64,000 bases of DNA. Origin: Rhodococcus spongiicola. Lineage in GTDB: Bacteria; Actinomycetota; Actinomycetes; Mycobacteriales; Mycobacteriaceae. The position numbers and the translations under genes are program-made. Below are positions 10,089-18,268 of the stretch, piece by piece. Location: positions 310,001 through 374,000 of the forward strand of contig NZ_RKLN01000003.1 in assembly GCF_004011835.1 (NCBI RefSeq). Reading direction: 5' to 3'. The notes beneath the pieces were generated by a model that saw nothing but the letters and a program-made list of their open reading frames with translations, was not told the origin of the DNA and did no database searches. The number at the start of each line of letters is the position of its first letter. The stretch's first letter is position 1.

Positions 10089-10097
10089 AGGCTAACA
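10089..10097 (-). promoter_or_regulatory. extended -10 promoter of propeller copy 1
   Basis: TGTTAGCCT (TG-N-TANNNT) read on the minus strand, with its downstream edge exactly 85 bp from the start codon, as in six other copies. No -35 is obvious. The AGGAGG neighbouring this box in other copies is changed here. Confidence 0.55.
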
Positions 10098-10157
10098 AGC
10101 AGAATCCGCATCAGACCTCCGACTCACCGAAGAACCCACACCCACCAGACCGGATGA

Positions 10158-10189
10158 CGCCGCCACCGACCCGATCGCCGGTGGCGGCG
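10158..10189 (-). terminator. stem-loop after propeller copy 2
   Basis: An 11-bp perfect stem, CGCCGCCACCG at 10158-10168 with 10179-10189, starts 24 bp after the stop of copy 2. Confidence 0.55.
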
Positions 10190-10213
10190 CCCGCCGTCAC
10201 ACCAGAGCGGGTG

Positions 10214-11359
10214 TCAGCCGCTGGCGCTGCCCGTCGAACCAACACCCGCCAAGGAACCGGTGCCTCCGCTGCCCGTCGAACCGCCGCCGACCACCGAACC
10301 ACCGCCCGCCAGCGATCCGGTTGCGATGCACAACGATCCGGAGCACGTTTCGACGGCGATCACTGACACCGTGTCGTCCTCATTGTTGACGACGTAGGCG
10401 CGGGATCCGTCGGGGGTCACCGCCACGAAGATCGGGCCGTTCCCGACCGGAATGGTCTCGACCACGGTATTGCCGGCCGTCTCGATGACCGACACCGCGT
10501 TGTCGCCATTATCGGCGACATACGCACGGGATCCGTCGGGGGTCACCGCCACCCCGGATGGACCGGCCCCGGCCACGACAGTACCGACAACGGTGTTGCC
10601 GATAGTCTCAATCACCGACACCGTGCCGTCGTTGTTGTTGCCGACGTATACCTGAGATCCGTCCGGGGTGACTGTCAACCCGATGGGGCCGTCGCCGACC
10701 CCTATGGTTTTCACCAGGGTGTTCCCTACGGTCTCGATCACCGACACCGTACCGTCAAGAATGTTGGTGACGTAGACGCCGGACCCGTCCGGAGCCACCG
10801 CCACGTCTTGCGGGAGGCTCCCCACCGGGACGGCGCTGACCACCGCGTTGGCCGCGGTATCGATCACCGACACCGTGCCGTCCCCCAAGTTGGCGACGTA
10901 GACGTGTGACCCATCCGGGGTCACTGCCAGCCCGGCAGGGGCTTCTCCGACGTCGATGGTGTCGACCACCGAATTGCCGATGGTCTCGATCACCGACACC
11001 GTGCGCTCCGACCCGTTGGTGACATAGACCCGAGATCCGTCCGGGTCCACCGCCACGAAAGTTGGACCGTTCCCGACCTCGATGGTGTCGACCACGGTAT
11101 TGCCGGCGGTCTCGATCACCGACACCGAATCGCCGACAACGTTGGCGACGTAGAGGCGGGATCCATCCGGGGTCACCGCCGCCCCGAGCGGGGCATCCCC
11201 CACCGCGACCGTGCGGATGACGGCGTCCGCTGCCGCGGCCCCTGCCCCCGTTCCCGCGATACCCAACACCATCACCCAAACAGATGCCACCGCGAATAGC
11301 ACACCCGAGGCGTGAGCCCTGACCGTACGATGACTTCGAAAACCACTGAGCCGATTCAC
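10214..11359 (-). CDS. secreted seven-bladed YVTN beta-propeller protein, copy 2
   Basis: 381 residues from a GTG start (MNRLSGFRSHRTVRA), with AGGAGAG as ribosome-binding site. A hydrophobic signal segment (VASVWVMVLGIAGTGAG) is followed by AAAADA. Seven blades can be counted by the GxxPxxxAV motif: DAPLGAAV, NGPTFVAV, EAPAGLAV, SLPQDVAV, DGPIGLTV, AGPSGVAV and NGPIFVAV. The C-terminus has CSGSLC and a Gly/Ser tail. The strand before blade 1 and the strand after blade 7 could close the ring in the usual velcro manner. Promoter box and hairpin are both present, so this copy looks like an intact cassette. Confidence 0.9.
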   Translation of the reverse strand: MNRLSGFRSHRTVRAHASGVLFAVASVWVMVLGIAGTGAGAAAADAVIRTVAVGDAPLGAAVTPDGSRLYVANVVGDSVSVIETAGNTVVDTIEVGNGPTFVAVDPDGSRVYVTNGSERTVSVIETIGNSVVDTIDVGEAPAGLAVTPDGSHVYVANLGDGTVSVIDTAANAVVSAVPVGSLPQDVAVAPDGSGVYVTNILDGTVSVIETVGNTLVKTIGVGDGPIGLTVTPDGSQVYVGNNNDGTVSVIETIGNTVVGTVVAGAGPSGVAVTPDGSRAYVADNGDNAVSVIETAGNTVVETIPVGNGPIFVAVTPDGSRAYVVNNEDDTVSVIAVETCSGSLCIATGSLAGGGSVVGGGSTGSGGTGSLAGVGSTGSASG

Positions 11360-11443
11360 ATTTCTCTCCTATTTCAGAAGAACACAACGGGCAGGCGATA
11401 CAGCGCGACAACCGGCCGGCGACCCCGGCCACCAGCCTTCAGG

Positions 11444-11452
11444 AGGCTAACA
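11444..11452 (-). promoter_or_regulatory. extended -10 promoter of propeller copy 2
   Basis: TGTTAGCCT on the minus strand, 85 bp before the GTG. The flanking TTGTGGTTG upstream is shared with copies 5 to 8. Confidence 0.55.
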
Positions 11453-11515
11453 ACCACAAACGGGATCAGACCCCCGACGCACCGAAGAGAGCCGAATACC
11501 CACCACGATGCACGA

Positions 11516-11547
11516 CGCCACCACCGGCGCGATTACCAGTGGTGGCG
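11516..11547 (-). terminator. stem-loop after propeller copy 3
   Basis: A 9-bp stem (CGCCACCAC at 11516-11524 with 11539-11547) begins 24 bp after the stop of copy 3. It is a shorter stem than in neighbouring units. Confidence 0.45.
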
Positions 11548-11571
11548 CCCTATCTCACCGCGGCGTGGATG

Positions 11572-12717
11572 TCAGCTGCCGGCGCTCCCCGTCGAACCAG
11601 CACCCGCAAGAGAACCACCGCCCACCAGCGAACCGCTGTCTCCACTACCAGTCGAACCACCGCCCGCCAACGATCCGGTTGCGATACACAACGATCCGGA
11701 GCACTTCCTGGCGGCGATCACCGACACGGCATCATCGTAAAAGTTGGCGAGGTAGACGCGGAACCCGAACGGGCCCAACGCCACCCCGGCTGGGCCGGTC
11801 CCGACCGTAGCGGTCTCGACTACCGTGTTCCCGGCGGTCTCGATCACCGACACCGTCCCCTCGCCGGTGTTGGTGATGTAGACGCCGGACCCGTCCGGGG
11901 TCACCGCCACCCCGAACGGGCTGTCGCCAACCGCAACGGTGTCGACCACGGTGTTTCCGGCGGTCTCGATCACCGACACCGAGCCGTCCAGGGTGTTGGT
12001 GACGTAGACGCGGGATCCGTCCGGGGTCACCGCCACCTCTGACGGATCGTCGCCGACCGTAACGGTGTCGACCACGGTGTTTCCGGCGGTCTCGATCACC
12101 GACACCGTGCCCTCGAAAGCATTGACGACGTACACGTGGGACCCGTCCGGAGTTACTGCCACCCCGGACGCGCCGTTCCCGACCGCAACGATGTCGACCA
12201 CGCTGTTGGTGCTGGTGTCGATCACCGACATCGTGAAGTTGAACAAATGAGAGACGTAAACGCGGGACCCGTTCGGGGACACCGCCACCCCATGAGGTAC
12301 GTCCCCGACCGCGACAGAGTCGACCACCGTGTTTGTGCCGGTGTCGATCACCGACACCGTGTCGTCAAATCTGTTGGTGACGTAGACGTGCGATCGGTTC
12401 GGGGTGACCGCCACCCCGAAGGGGCCGTCCCCGACGCCGACTGTATCGATCACCGTGTTGCCGATGGTCTCGATCACCGACACCGAGTCGTCTTGGGTGT
12501 TGGCGACGTAGACGCGCGACCCGAACGGGGACGCCGCCACCCCGACAGGTCCGCTCCCTACCGGAATGGTGTCGATGACGGTATCCGCTGCCGCGGCCCC
12601 CGCACCGATCCCGGCCATACCCAGCAGCATTGTGCAAGCAGATACCATCCCGAACATCACGTGTCCGGCGCGCCCCTCAACCACTCGGCGACCTCGAAGC
12701 CTATTGATTCGGTCCAC
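11572..12717 (-). CDS. secreted seven-bladed YVTN beta-propeller protein, copy 3 (own promoter apparently lost)
   Basis: 381 residues starting at the GTG at 12717 (MDRINRLRGRR), preceded by GGAGGG; an upstream in-frame ATG at 12732 would place this ribosome-binding site inside the gene. Signal segment MVSACTMLLGMAGIG, then seven blades and the tail CSGSLCIATGSLAGGG. Blades 4 to 7 contain near-identical IETAGNTVV(D/E)T linkers. The spacer to copy 4 is only 126 bp against about 210 elsewhere, and the TGTTAGCCT box is absent. The gene therefore probably depends on read-through from copy 4 or is poorly expressed. Confidence 0.88.
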   Translation of the reverse strand: MDRINRLRGRRVVEGRAGHVMFGMVSACTMLLGMAGIGAGAAAADTVIDTIPVGSGPVGVAASPFGSRVYVANTQDDSVSVIETIGNTVIDTVGVGDGPFGVAVTPNRSHVYVTNRFDDTVSVIDTGTNTVVDSVAVGDVPHGVAVSPNGSRVYVSHLFNFTMSVIDTSTNSVVDIVAVGNGASGVAVTPDGSHVYVVNAFEGTVSVIETAGNTVVDTVTVGDDPSEVAVTPDGSRVYVTNTLDGSVSVIETAGNTVVDTVAVGDSPFGVAVTPDGSGVYITNTGEGTVSVIETAGNTVVETATVGTGPAGVALGPFGFRVYLANFYDDAVSVIAARKCSGSLCIATGSLAGGGSTGSGDSGSLVGGGSLAGAGSTGSAGS

Positions 12718-12781
12718 ATTTCCCTCCTGCACCAGAGGAATTGAATAGACAGGCCATGCGGTGAGACGAACGGGCGAGCCA

Positions 12782-12819
12782 CGGCGTCGCCATGGACACC
12801 TGCTCGTCGGTGGCAGCGC
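12782..12819 (-). repeat. imperfect remnant of the inter-cassette stem-loop after copy 4
   Basis: Sequence about 24 bp after the stop of copy 4 can still fold (CGGCG with CGCCG plus interrupted pairs) but has several mismatches compared with the other cassettes. The deletion that removed the promoter of copy 3 ends next to it. Confidence 0.35.
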
Positions 12820-12843
12820 CGCATCTCACCGCAGGTGCGGGTG

Positions 12844-13995
12844 TCAGCTGCCGACGCTGCCCGCCGAACCAGCACCCGCCAGCGAACCACCGCCGGCCAG
12901 GGAACCGGTGCCTCCGCTGCCCGCCGAACCACCGCCCACCAGCGATCCGGTGGCGAAGCACAACGATCCGGAGCACCGCTCGACGGCGATCACCGACACC
13001 GTGTCATCATCGCTGTTGGTGACGTAGACGCGGAACCCAAGCGGGGTGACCGCCACAAAGGACGGGGCGCCCCCGACAGGGATGGTCTCGATGACGGTGT
13101 TCCCGGCAGTCTCGATCACCGACACCGCGTCGCCACCGACGTCGGCAACGTAGACGCGGGACCCGTCCGGGGTCACCGCTACCCCGGCCGCACCGACTCC
13201 GACCCCGACGACGGTATCGACCACGGTGTTCCCGGCAGTCTCGATCACCGACACCGTACCGTCATCGTTGTTGCCGACGTAGACCCGCGATCCGTCTCGG
13301 GTGACCGCCACCCCGAGCGGGCCGTTCCCGACCCCGACTGTGGTGACTACGGTGTTGTCGACGGTCTGGATCACCGTCACAGTATCGCCACCGGTATTGG
13401 TGACGTAGACGTGGGACCCGTCCGGGGTGACCGCCACCCCGATCGGGAAGGTACCAACGCCGACTGTGGTGACCACGGTGTTGTCGACGGTCTGGATCAC
13501 CGATACCGAAGGCGCACCGGTGGTGTTGGTCACGTAGACGTGGGACCCGTCCGGGGTCACCGCCACCCCGAAGGGGTCGTCCCCGACCGTCACGGTGTCG
13601 ACCACCGTGTTGGTGAAGGTGTTGATCACCGACACCGAATCGTCGTCACGATTGGTGACGTAGGCGCGGGACCCGTCCGGGGACACCGCCACCCCCAGCG
13701 GGAAGTCCCCGACTGTCACGGTGTCGACCACAGTATTCGTGACGGTGTCGATCACCGACACCGAATCGTCGACGGCGTTGGCGACGTAGGCGCGGAACCC
13801 AAATGGGCTGACCGCCACCCCGTTCGGAAACTCCCCGACCGGAATGGTGTCGATGACGGTGTCCGCTGCCGCGGCCCCCGCGCCGATCCCGGCCATACCC
13901 AACACCATGACGCAAGCAGATGCCACCCCGAGGACCGCACGCCCCGCGCGTCCCCTGATCGTGCAATGACCTCGAAAACCACTGAGCCGATTCAC
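12844..13995 (-). CDS. secreted seven-bladed YVTN beta-propeller protein, copy 4
   Basis: 383 residues from GTG 13995. Signal segment VASACVMVLGMAGIGAG followed by AAAADT. Seven blades. Two consecutive blades have the variant linker VIQTVDNTVVTTVGVG in place of IETAGNTVV, and one has a two-residue insertion (VGVGVGAAGVAV), so blade lengths are not fixed. The tail after CSGSLC is the longest regular one (GSLVGGGSAGSGGTGSLAGGG...). Promoter box present; the downstream hairpin is degenerate, which could allow transcription to continue into copy 3. Confidence 0.9.
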   Translation of the reverse strand: MNRLSGFRGHCTIRGRAGRAVLGVASACVMVLGMAGIGAGAAAADTVIDTIPVGEFPNGVAVSPFGFRAYVANAVDDSVSVIDTVTNTVVDTVTVGDFPLGVAVSPDGSRAYVTNRDDDSVSVINTFTNTVVDTVTVGDDPFGVAVTPDGSHVYVTNTTGAPSVSVIQTVDNTVVTTVGVGTFPIGVAVTPDGSHVYVTNTGGDTVTVIQTVDNTVVTTVGVGNGPLGVAVTRDGSRVYVGNNDDGTVSVIETAGNTVVDTVVGVGVGAAGVAVTPDGSRVYVADVGGDAVSVIETAGNTVIETIPVGGAPSFVAVTPLGFRVYVTNSDDDTVSVIAVERCSGSLCFATGSLVGGGSAGSGGTGSLAGGGSLAGAGSAGSVGS

Positions 13996-14079
13996 ATTTT
14001 TCTCCTACGCAAGAGGAATAAAACGGACAGGCGATTCAGCGAGACAACCAGCGCCCGGAGACGGCCACCAGCCGAAAGG

Positions 14080-14088
14080 AGGCTAACA
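14080..14088 (-). promoter_or_regulatory. extended -10 promoter of propeller copy 4
   Basis: TGTTAGCCT on the minus strand, 85 bp before the GTG at 13995. It may also drive promoterless copy 3. Confidence 0.55.
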
Positions 14089-14150
14089 ACCGCAATCCGC
14101 ATCAGGCCCACGAATCGCCGAAGAGGCCACACAACGTCCAAGAAACGCAA

Positions 14151-14183
14151 CGCCGCCACCGACACGAACCACCGGTGGCGGCG
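14151..14183 (-). terminator. stem-loop after propeller copy 5
   Basis: An 11-bp perfect stem (14151-14161 with 14173-14183) starts 25 bp after the stop of copy 5. Confidence 0.55.
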
Positions 14184-14208
14184 CCCCTAACTCACCACAG
14201 CTCGGGTT

Positions 14209-15351
14209 TCAGCTGGCGGTGCTGCCCGCCGACCCCACACCCGCCAACGAACCAGCGCCCACCAGCGAACCGGCACCTCCACTGCCCGTCGAACCACCGC
14301 CCACAAGCGAACCCGTGGCGATGCACAACGACCCGAGGCACCTGTCGACGCCGATCACCGACACCGTGTCGTCAAGAATGTTGGCGACGTAGGCACGGGA
14401 CCCGTCCGGGGTGACCGCCACCCCGAACGGGAAGTCCCCGACAGGGACGGTCTCGACCACCGTGGTGGTGATGGTGTCGATCACCGACACCGAATCACCG
14501 TCGGTATTGGTGACGTAGGCACGGAACCCGTCCGGGGTGACCGCCACCTCACGCGGACCGTCCCCGACCGCCACAGTCTCAACCACCGTGGTAGTGGCGA
14601 TCTCGATCACCGACACCGAATCATCGCCTCTGTTGGTGACGTAGGCACGGGACCCATCCGGGGACACCGCCACCCCACGCGGACTGCTCCCGACCGCCAC
14701 TGTGTCGACGACCGTGGTGATGGCGGTGTCGATCACCGACACCGAATCATCTTCTCTGTTGGTGACGTAGGCGCGGGACCCATCCGGGGTGACCGCCACC
14801 CCACGCGGACTGCTCCCGACCGCCACTGTGTCGAACACCGTGGTTGTAGCGGTGTCGATCACCGACACCGAATCATCGCCTCTGTTGGTGACGTAGACGC
14901 GGGACCCATCCGGGGTGACCGCCACCCCTACCGGACTGTTCCCGACCTCCACTGTTTCAATGACGGTGTTCCCGGCGGTCTCGATCACCGACACCGAATC
15001 GTCGTCACGGTTGGTGACGTAGACGCGGGACCCGTCCGGGGTGATCGCCACCCCCGTCGGGAAATCCTCGACCGCCACGCTATCGACCACCATGTTCGTG
15101 CCGGTGTTGATCACCGACACCGAATCCTCCGATTGGTTGGTGACGTAGACGCGGGACCCGTCCGGGGTGATCGCCACCCCGACCGGATTCACGACCGGGA
15201 CGGTGTCGATGACGGTATCCGCTACCGCGGCCCCCGCTCCGATCCCGGCCATTCCCAGCACCACGACGCACGCAGATGCTACTCCGGACGTCAGACGCGC
15301 GACGGGCCTCCCGACTGTGCGGTGACCTCGAAAACCACTGAGCCGATTCAC
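14209..15351 (-). CDS. secreted seven-bladed YVTN beta-propeller protein, copy 5
   Basis: 380 residues from GTG 15351. Signal segment VASACVVVLGMAGIGAG. Seven blades, of which the fourth and fifth both read GSSPRGVAV and share almost all flanking residues; four linkers have the unusual triple threonine (TATTTV, TAITTV, EIATTTV, TITTTV). This pattern suggests blade-level duplication or conversion inside this gene. The last blade is followed by CLGSLC and a Gly/Ser tail. The AGGAGAG ribosome-binding site and promoter box are intact. Confidence 0.9.
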   Translation of the reverse strand: MNRLSGFRGHRTVGRPVARLTSGVASACVVVLGMAGIGAGAAVADTVIDTVPVVNPVGVAITPDGSRVYVTNQSEDSVSVINTGTNMVVDSVAVEDFPTGVAITPDGSRVYVTNRDDDSVSVIETAGNTVIETVEVGNSPVGVAVTPDGSRVYVTNRGDDSVSVIDTATTTVFDTVAVGSSPRGVAVTPDGSRAYVTNREDDSVSVIDTAITTVVDTVAVGSSPRGVAVSPDGSRAYVTNRGDDSVSVIEIATTTVVETVAVGDGPREVAVTPDGFRAYVTNTDGDSVSVIDTITTTVVETVPVGDFPFGVAVTPDGSRAYVANILDDTVSVIGVDRCLGSLCIATGSLVGGGSTGSGGAGSLVGAGSLAGVGSAGSTAS

Positions 15352-15435
15352 ATTTCTCTCCTACATAAGAGGAACAAAACGGACAGGCCATGCAGTGAGA
15401 AAACCAGCGACCGGAGACGACCACCAGCCGACAGG

Positions 15436-15444
15436 AGGCTAACA
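15436..15444 (-). promoter_or_regulatory. extended -10 promoter of propeller copy 5
   Basis: TGTTAGCCT on the minus strand, 85 bp before the GTG at 15351. Confidence 0.55.
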
Positions 15445-15504
15445 ACCACAATCCGTATCAGGGCGCCGACGCACCGAAGAGGCCACACACCAATCAGAAG
15501 GCAC

Positions 15505-15540
15505 GACGCCGCCACCGACACGGTCGTCGGCGGCGGCGTC
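15505..15540 (-). terminator. stem-loop after propeller copy 6
   Basis: A 15-bp stem with one A-G mismatch (15505-15519 with 15526-15540). It lies 81 bp after the present stop codon because the tail of copy 6 was shortened; it would be about 24 bp from the ancestral stop. Confidence 0.5.
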
Positions 15541-15621
15541 CTTCCCACTTCGATTTGGTTGTCAGCTTCGGGCGCTGCCCGCCGACCCGCATCAGGCCGG
15601 CGAACTACCGCCAGTCAGCGA

Positions 15622-16662
15622 TCAGGAGGTGCACAACGATCCGGAGCAGGTCTCGTCGGCGATCACCGACACCATCGAGGCCTCATGGTTGACGACGTAG
15701 ACCGGGGATCCGTCAGGGCTCACCGCCACTCCGTACGGGTAGTTCCCAACTCGAATCCTCTCGACCACTGAGTTCGTGGCGGTGTCGATCACCGACACCG
15801 AAGCGTCATAGAGGTTGGTGACGTAGGCGCGGGACCCGTCCGGGGTCAGCGCCAACCCCCACGGGAAATCTTCGGCCGGAATCGTCTGGGCCACGGTGTC
15901 CGTGGCGGTATCGACCACCGACACCGTGTCGCTACCACCGTTGGCGACGTAGACGCGGAGCCCGTCCGGAGTCACCGCCAACCCTCGCGGGTAGTCGCCG
16001 ACCCTGATGGTGTTCACCAGAGTGTTCTCACTAGTTTCGATCACCGACACCGAGTCCTCGAGAGCGTTCGTGACGAACGCGCGAGACCCGTTTGGGGTGA
16101 ACGCCACATCCTGCGGGCCATTCCCCACCCCAATGGTTTCGACCACCGTCCTATCGGCGGTCTCGATCACTGACACCGTGTCATCACCGTTGTTGGTGAC
16201 GTAGACGCCAAGTCCGTCCGGAGTCGTCGCCACGCCAACCGGGGTGTCCCCGACCTCGATGGTGTCGATCACGGTGTTGCCGGCGGTCTCGATGACCGAC
16301 ACCGTGTCCTCCAACTGGTTCGTGACGTAGACGTGAGAACCGTCCGGGCTAACCGCCACCCCAGCCGGGGCGTCCCCGACTCCGATGCTGCCGATCACCG
16401 CGTTGCCGGCGGTCTCGATCACCGACACAGAATCGCTGACAACGTTGGTGACGTAGGCGCGAGACCCGTCCGGGCTAACCGCTACCCCGAACGGGGCTGT
16501 CCCCACCCGGACGGTGTCGACGACGGTGTCCGCCGACGCGGCACCCGCCCCCATTCCCGCCACACCCAGCGCCATCGCAGAAACAGATACCACCCCGAAC
16601 ATCGCACGTGCGGCGCGGCTCCCAGCCGTGCGGCGACCTCGAAAACCACTGAGCCGATTCAC
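15622..16662 (-). CDS. secreted seven-bladed YVTN beta-propeller protein, copy 6, lacking the Gly/Ser tail
   Basis: 346 residues from GTG 16662. Signal segment VVSVSAMALGVAGMGAG, then seven blades (TAPFGVAV through NYPYGVAV). It ends CSGSLCTS. Past the stop the same frame still reads SLTGGSSPA and, after a second stop, CGSAGSARS, so the Gly/Ser tail of the other copies has been cut off by nonsense changes. The protein is identical to copy 8. All seven blades and the leader are intact, so a tailless secreted propeller should still be made. Confidence 0.9.
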   Translation of the reverse strand: MNRLSGFRGRRTAGSRAARAMFGVVSVSAMALGVAGMGAGAASADTVVDTVRVGTAPFGVAVSPDGSRAYVTNVVSDSVSVIETAGNAVIGSIGVGDAPAGVAVSPDGSHVYVTNQLEDTVSVIETAGNTVIDTIEVGDTPVGVATTPDGLGVYVTNNGDDTVSVIETADRTVVETIGVGNGPQDVAFTPNGSRAFVTNALEDSVSVIETSENTLVNTIRVGDYPRGLAVTPDGLRVYVANGGSDTVSVVDTATDTVAQTIPAEDFPWGLALTPDGSRAYVTNLYDASVSVIDTATNSVVERIRVGNYPYGVAVSPDGSPVYVVNHEASMVSVIADETCSGSLCTS

Positions 16663-16746
16663 ATTTCTCTCCTACATCAGAGGAACACAACGGACAGGCC
16701 ATACAGCGAGACAACCAGCGGCCAGACCCGACCACCAGCCCAAAGG

Positions 16747-16755
16747 AGGCTAACA
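16747..16755 (-). promoter_or_regulatory. extended -10 promoter of propeller copy 6
   Basis: TGTTAGCCT on the minus strand, 85 bp before the GTG at 16662. Confidence 0.55.
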
Positions 16756-16817
16756 ACCACAAACCGGATCAGACGCCCGAATCACCGAAACAGACACACG
16801 GCTCGCAGACCGAACGA

Positions 16818-16849
16818 CGCCGCCACCGACGATCGTGTCGGTGGCGGCG
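16818..16849 (-). terminator. stem-loop after propeller copy 7
   Basis: A 13-bp perfect stem (CGCCGCCACCGAC at 16818-16830 with 16837-16849) around a six-base loop, 25 bp after the stop of copy 7. Confidence 0.58.
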
Positions 16850-16874
16850 CCATAAACTCACCGCGATGTGGGTG

Positions 16875-17996
16875 TCAACTGCCGATGCTGCCCGTCGAGC
16901 CGAAGCCGACTGGGGAACTACCGCCCGCCAGCGATCCCAGCGATCCCAGCGATCCGGAGCCGATGCAGAACGATCCGGAGCACGTGTCGACGGCGATCAC
17001 CGATACCGTGTTACCCAGGTTGTTGGCCACGTAGACTCGGGAGTCGCCCGGGGTCACCACCACCCCACGCGGGCCGTCCCCTACTTCGATTGTGTCGTCC
17101 ACTGTGTTCCTGGAGGTTTCGATCACCGATACCGAGTCCCCCACCTCGTTTGTCACGTAGACGCTCGACCCTTCGGAGGCTACCGCCACCCCGAACGGCG
17201 CGTCCCCGACCGTAATGTCGTCGACCACGGAGTTCCTGAACATTTCGATCACCGATAGCGTGCCGTCGGCACTGTTGCTCACATAGACGTAGGTCCCGTC
17301 CGGGTGCACCGCCACCCCGGTCGGCGCGTCTCCGACGTTCACGGTGTCGACTACGGTGTTGCTACCGGTGCGGATCACCGACACCGTGTCGTCCAGGGTA
17401 TTGGTGACGTAGACGCGGGAACCCTGCGGGCTTGCCGCCACGAACTGCGGTCCGTCCCCAACCGAGATGGTCTCGACCACCTCGTTCGTGCGGGTGTCGA
17501 TCACCGACACCGAATCATCGGAGAAGTTGGTTACGTAGACGCGGGAACCGAACGGACTCACCGCCACCCCACGCGGGTTGTCTCCGACATCGACGGTGTC
17601 AACTACAGCGTTGGTGCCTGTGCGGATCACTGAGACCGTGTCGTCCAGGGAATTCGTGACGTAGACGCGGGAACCGCGCGCGCTCGCCGCCACCCCCTGC
17701 GGGCCGTCCCCGACGTTGATGGCGTCGACCACGGTGTTGCCGGCAGTCTCGACCACCGACACCGAGTCGTCTCCGAAGTTGGCTACGTAGACACGTGCCC
17801 CGGACGGGACCACCGCCACCCCGTCCGGGCCGTTCCCGACAGGAATGGCTTCCATGAAGGTACCCGCTGCCGCGGCCCCCGCACCGACCCCGGCCATGCC
17901 CAGCACCATCGCAGAAGCAGCCGTCACCCCGAACACCAGACGCACGGCGCGCCCCGCGGCCGTGCGGTGACCGCGAAAACCACTGAGCCGATTCAC
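16875..17996 (-). CDS. secreted seven-bladed YVTN beta-propeller protein, copy 7
   Basis: 373 residues from GTG 17996. Signal segment VTAASAMVLGMAGVGAG; the strand before blade 1 is GTFMEAIPVG instead of the usual DTVIDTIPVG. Seven blades, with several DDTVSVIRTGTNAVVDTV linkers not seen in other copies and one blade carrying IEMFRNSVVDD. It ends CSGSFC plus GSGSLGSLGSLAGG. It lies between the two identical copies 6 and 8 but is clearly different from both, which constrains how the exact repeat arose. Confidence 0.9.
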   Translation of the reverse strand: MNRLSGFRGHRTAAGRAVRLVFGVTAASAMVLGMAGVGAGAAAAGTFMEAIPVGNGPDGVAVVPSGARVYVANFGDDSVSVVETAGNTVVDAINVGDGPQGVAASARGSRVYVTNSLDDTVSVIRTGTNAVVDTVDVGDNPRGVAVSPFGSRVYVTNFSDDSVSVIDTRTNEVVETISVGDGPQFVAASPQGSRVYVTNTLDDTVSVIRTGSNTVVDTVNVGDAPTGVAVHPDGTYVYVSNSADGTLSVIEMFRNSVVDDITVGDAPFGVAVASEGSSVYVTNEVGDSVSVIETSRNTVDDTIEVGDGPRGVVVTPGDSRVYVANNLGNTVSVIAVDTCSGSFCIGSGSLGSLGSLAGGSSPVGFGSTGSIGS

Positions 17997-18080
17997 ATTT
18001 CTCTCCTACATCTGAGGAACAAAACGGACAGGCCATGCAGCGAGACAACCGGCGGCCGGACCCGACCACCAGCCCAAAGG

Positions 18081-18089
18081 AGGCTAACA
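18081..18089 (-). promoter_or_regulatory. extended -10 promoter of propeller copy 7
   Basis: TGTTAGCCT on the minus strand, 85 bp before the GTG at 17996. Confidence 0.55.
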
Positions 18090-18151
18090 ACCACAATCCG
18101 GATCAGGTCCCGAATCGCCGAAAAGGCCCCTCACCCACCAGACCGCACGAC

Positions 18152-18187
18152 GACGCCGCCACCGACACGGTCGTCGGCGGCGGCGTC
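18152..18187 (-). terminator. stem-loop after propeller copy 8
   Basis: Identical to the hairpin at 15505-15540: a 15-bp stem with one mismatch, 81 bp after the shortened ORF. Confidence 0.5.
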
Positions 18188-18268
18188 CTTCCCACTTCGA
18201 TTTGGTTGTCAGCTTCGGGCGCTGCCCGCCGACCCGCATCAGGCCGGCGAACTACCGCCAGTCAGCGA

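Larger units (their letters stand above)
15503..16702. repeat. 1.2-kb exact direct repeat, unit A (contains propeller copy 6)
   Basis: I see no nucleotide difference between 15503-16702 and 18150-19349 (offset 2647). The identity covers the hairpin, the whole gene and about 40 bp of its leader. Isolated substitutions begin at 16703/19350. Confidence 0.85.

Noticed and set aside
12835-14190. Long plus-strand frames rich in GDHRHR-type repeats across the array
   Set aside because: They are antisense shadows of the propeller repeats: no ribosome-binding sites, no conserved starts, and the minus-strand frames have signal peptides and blade motifs.
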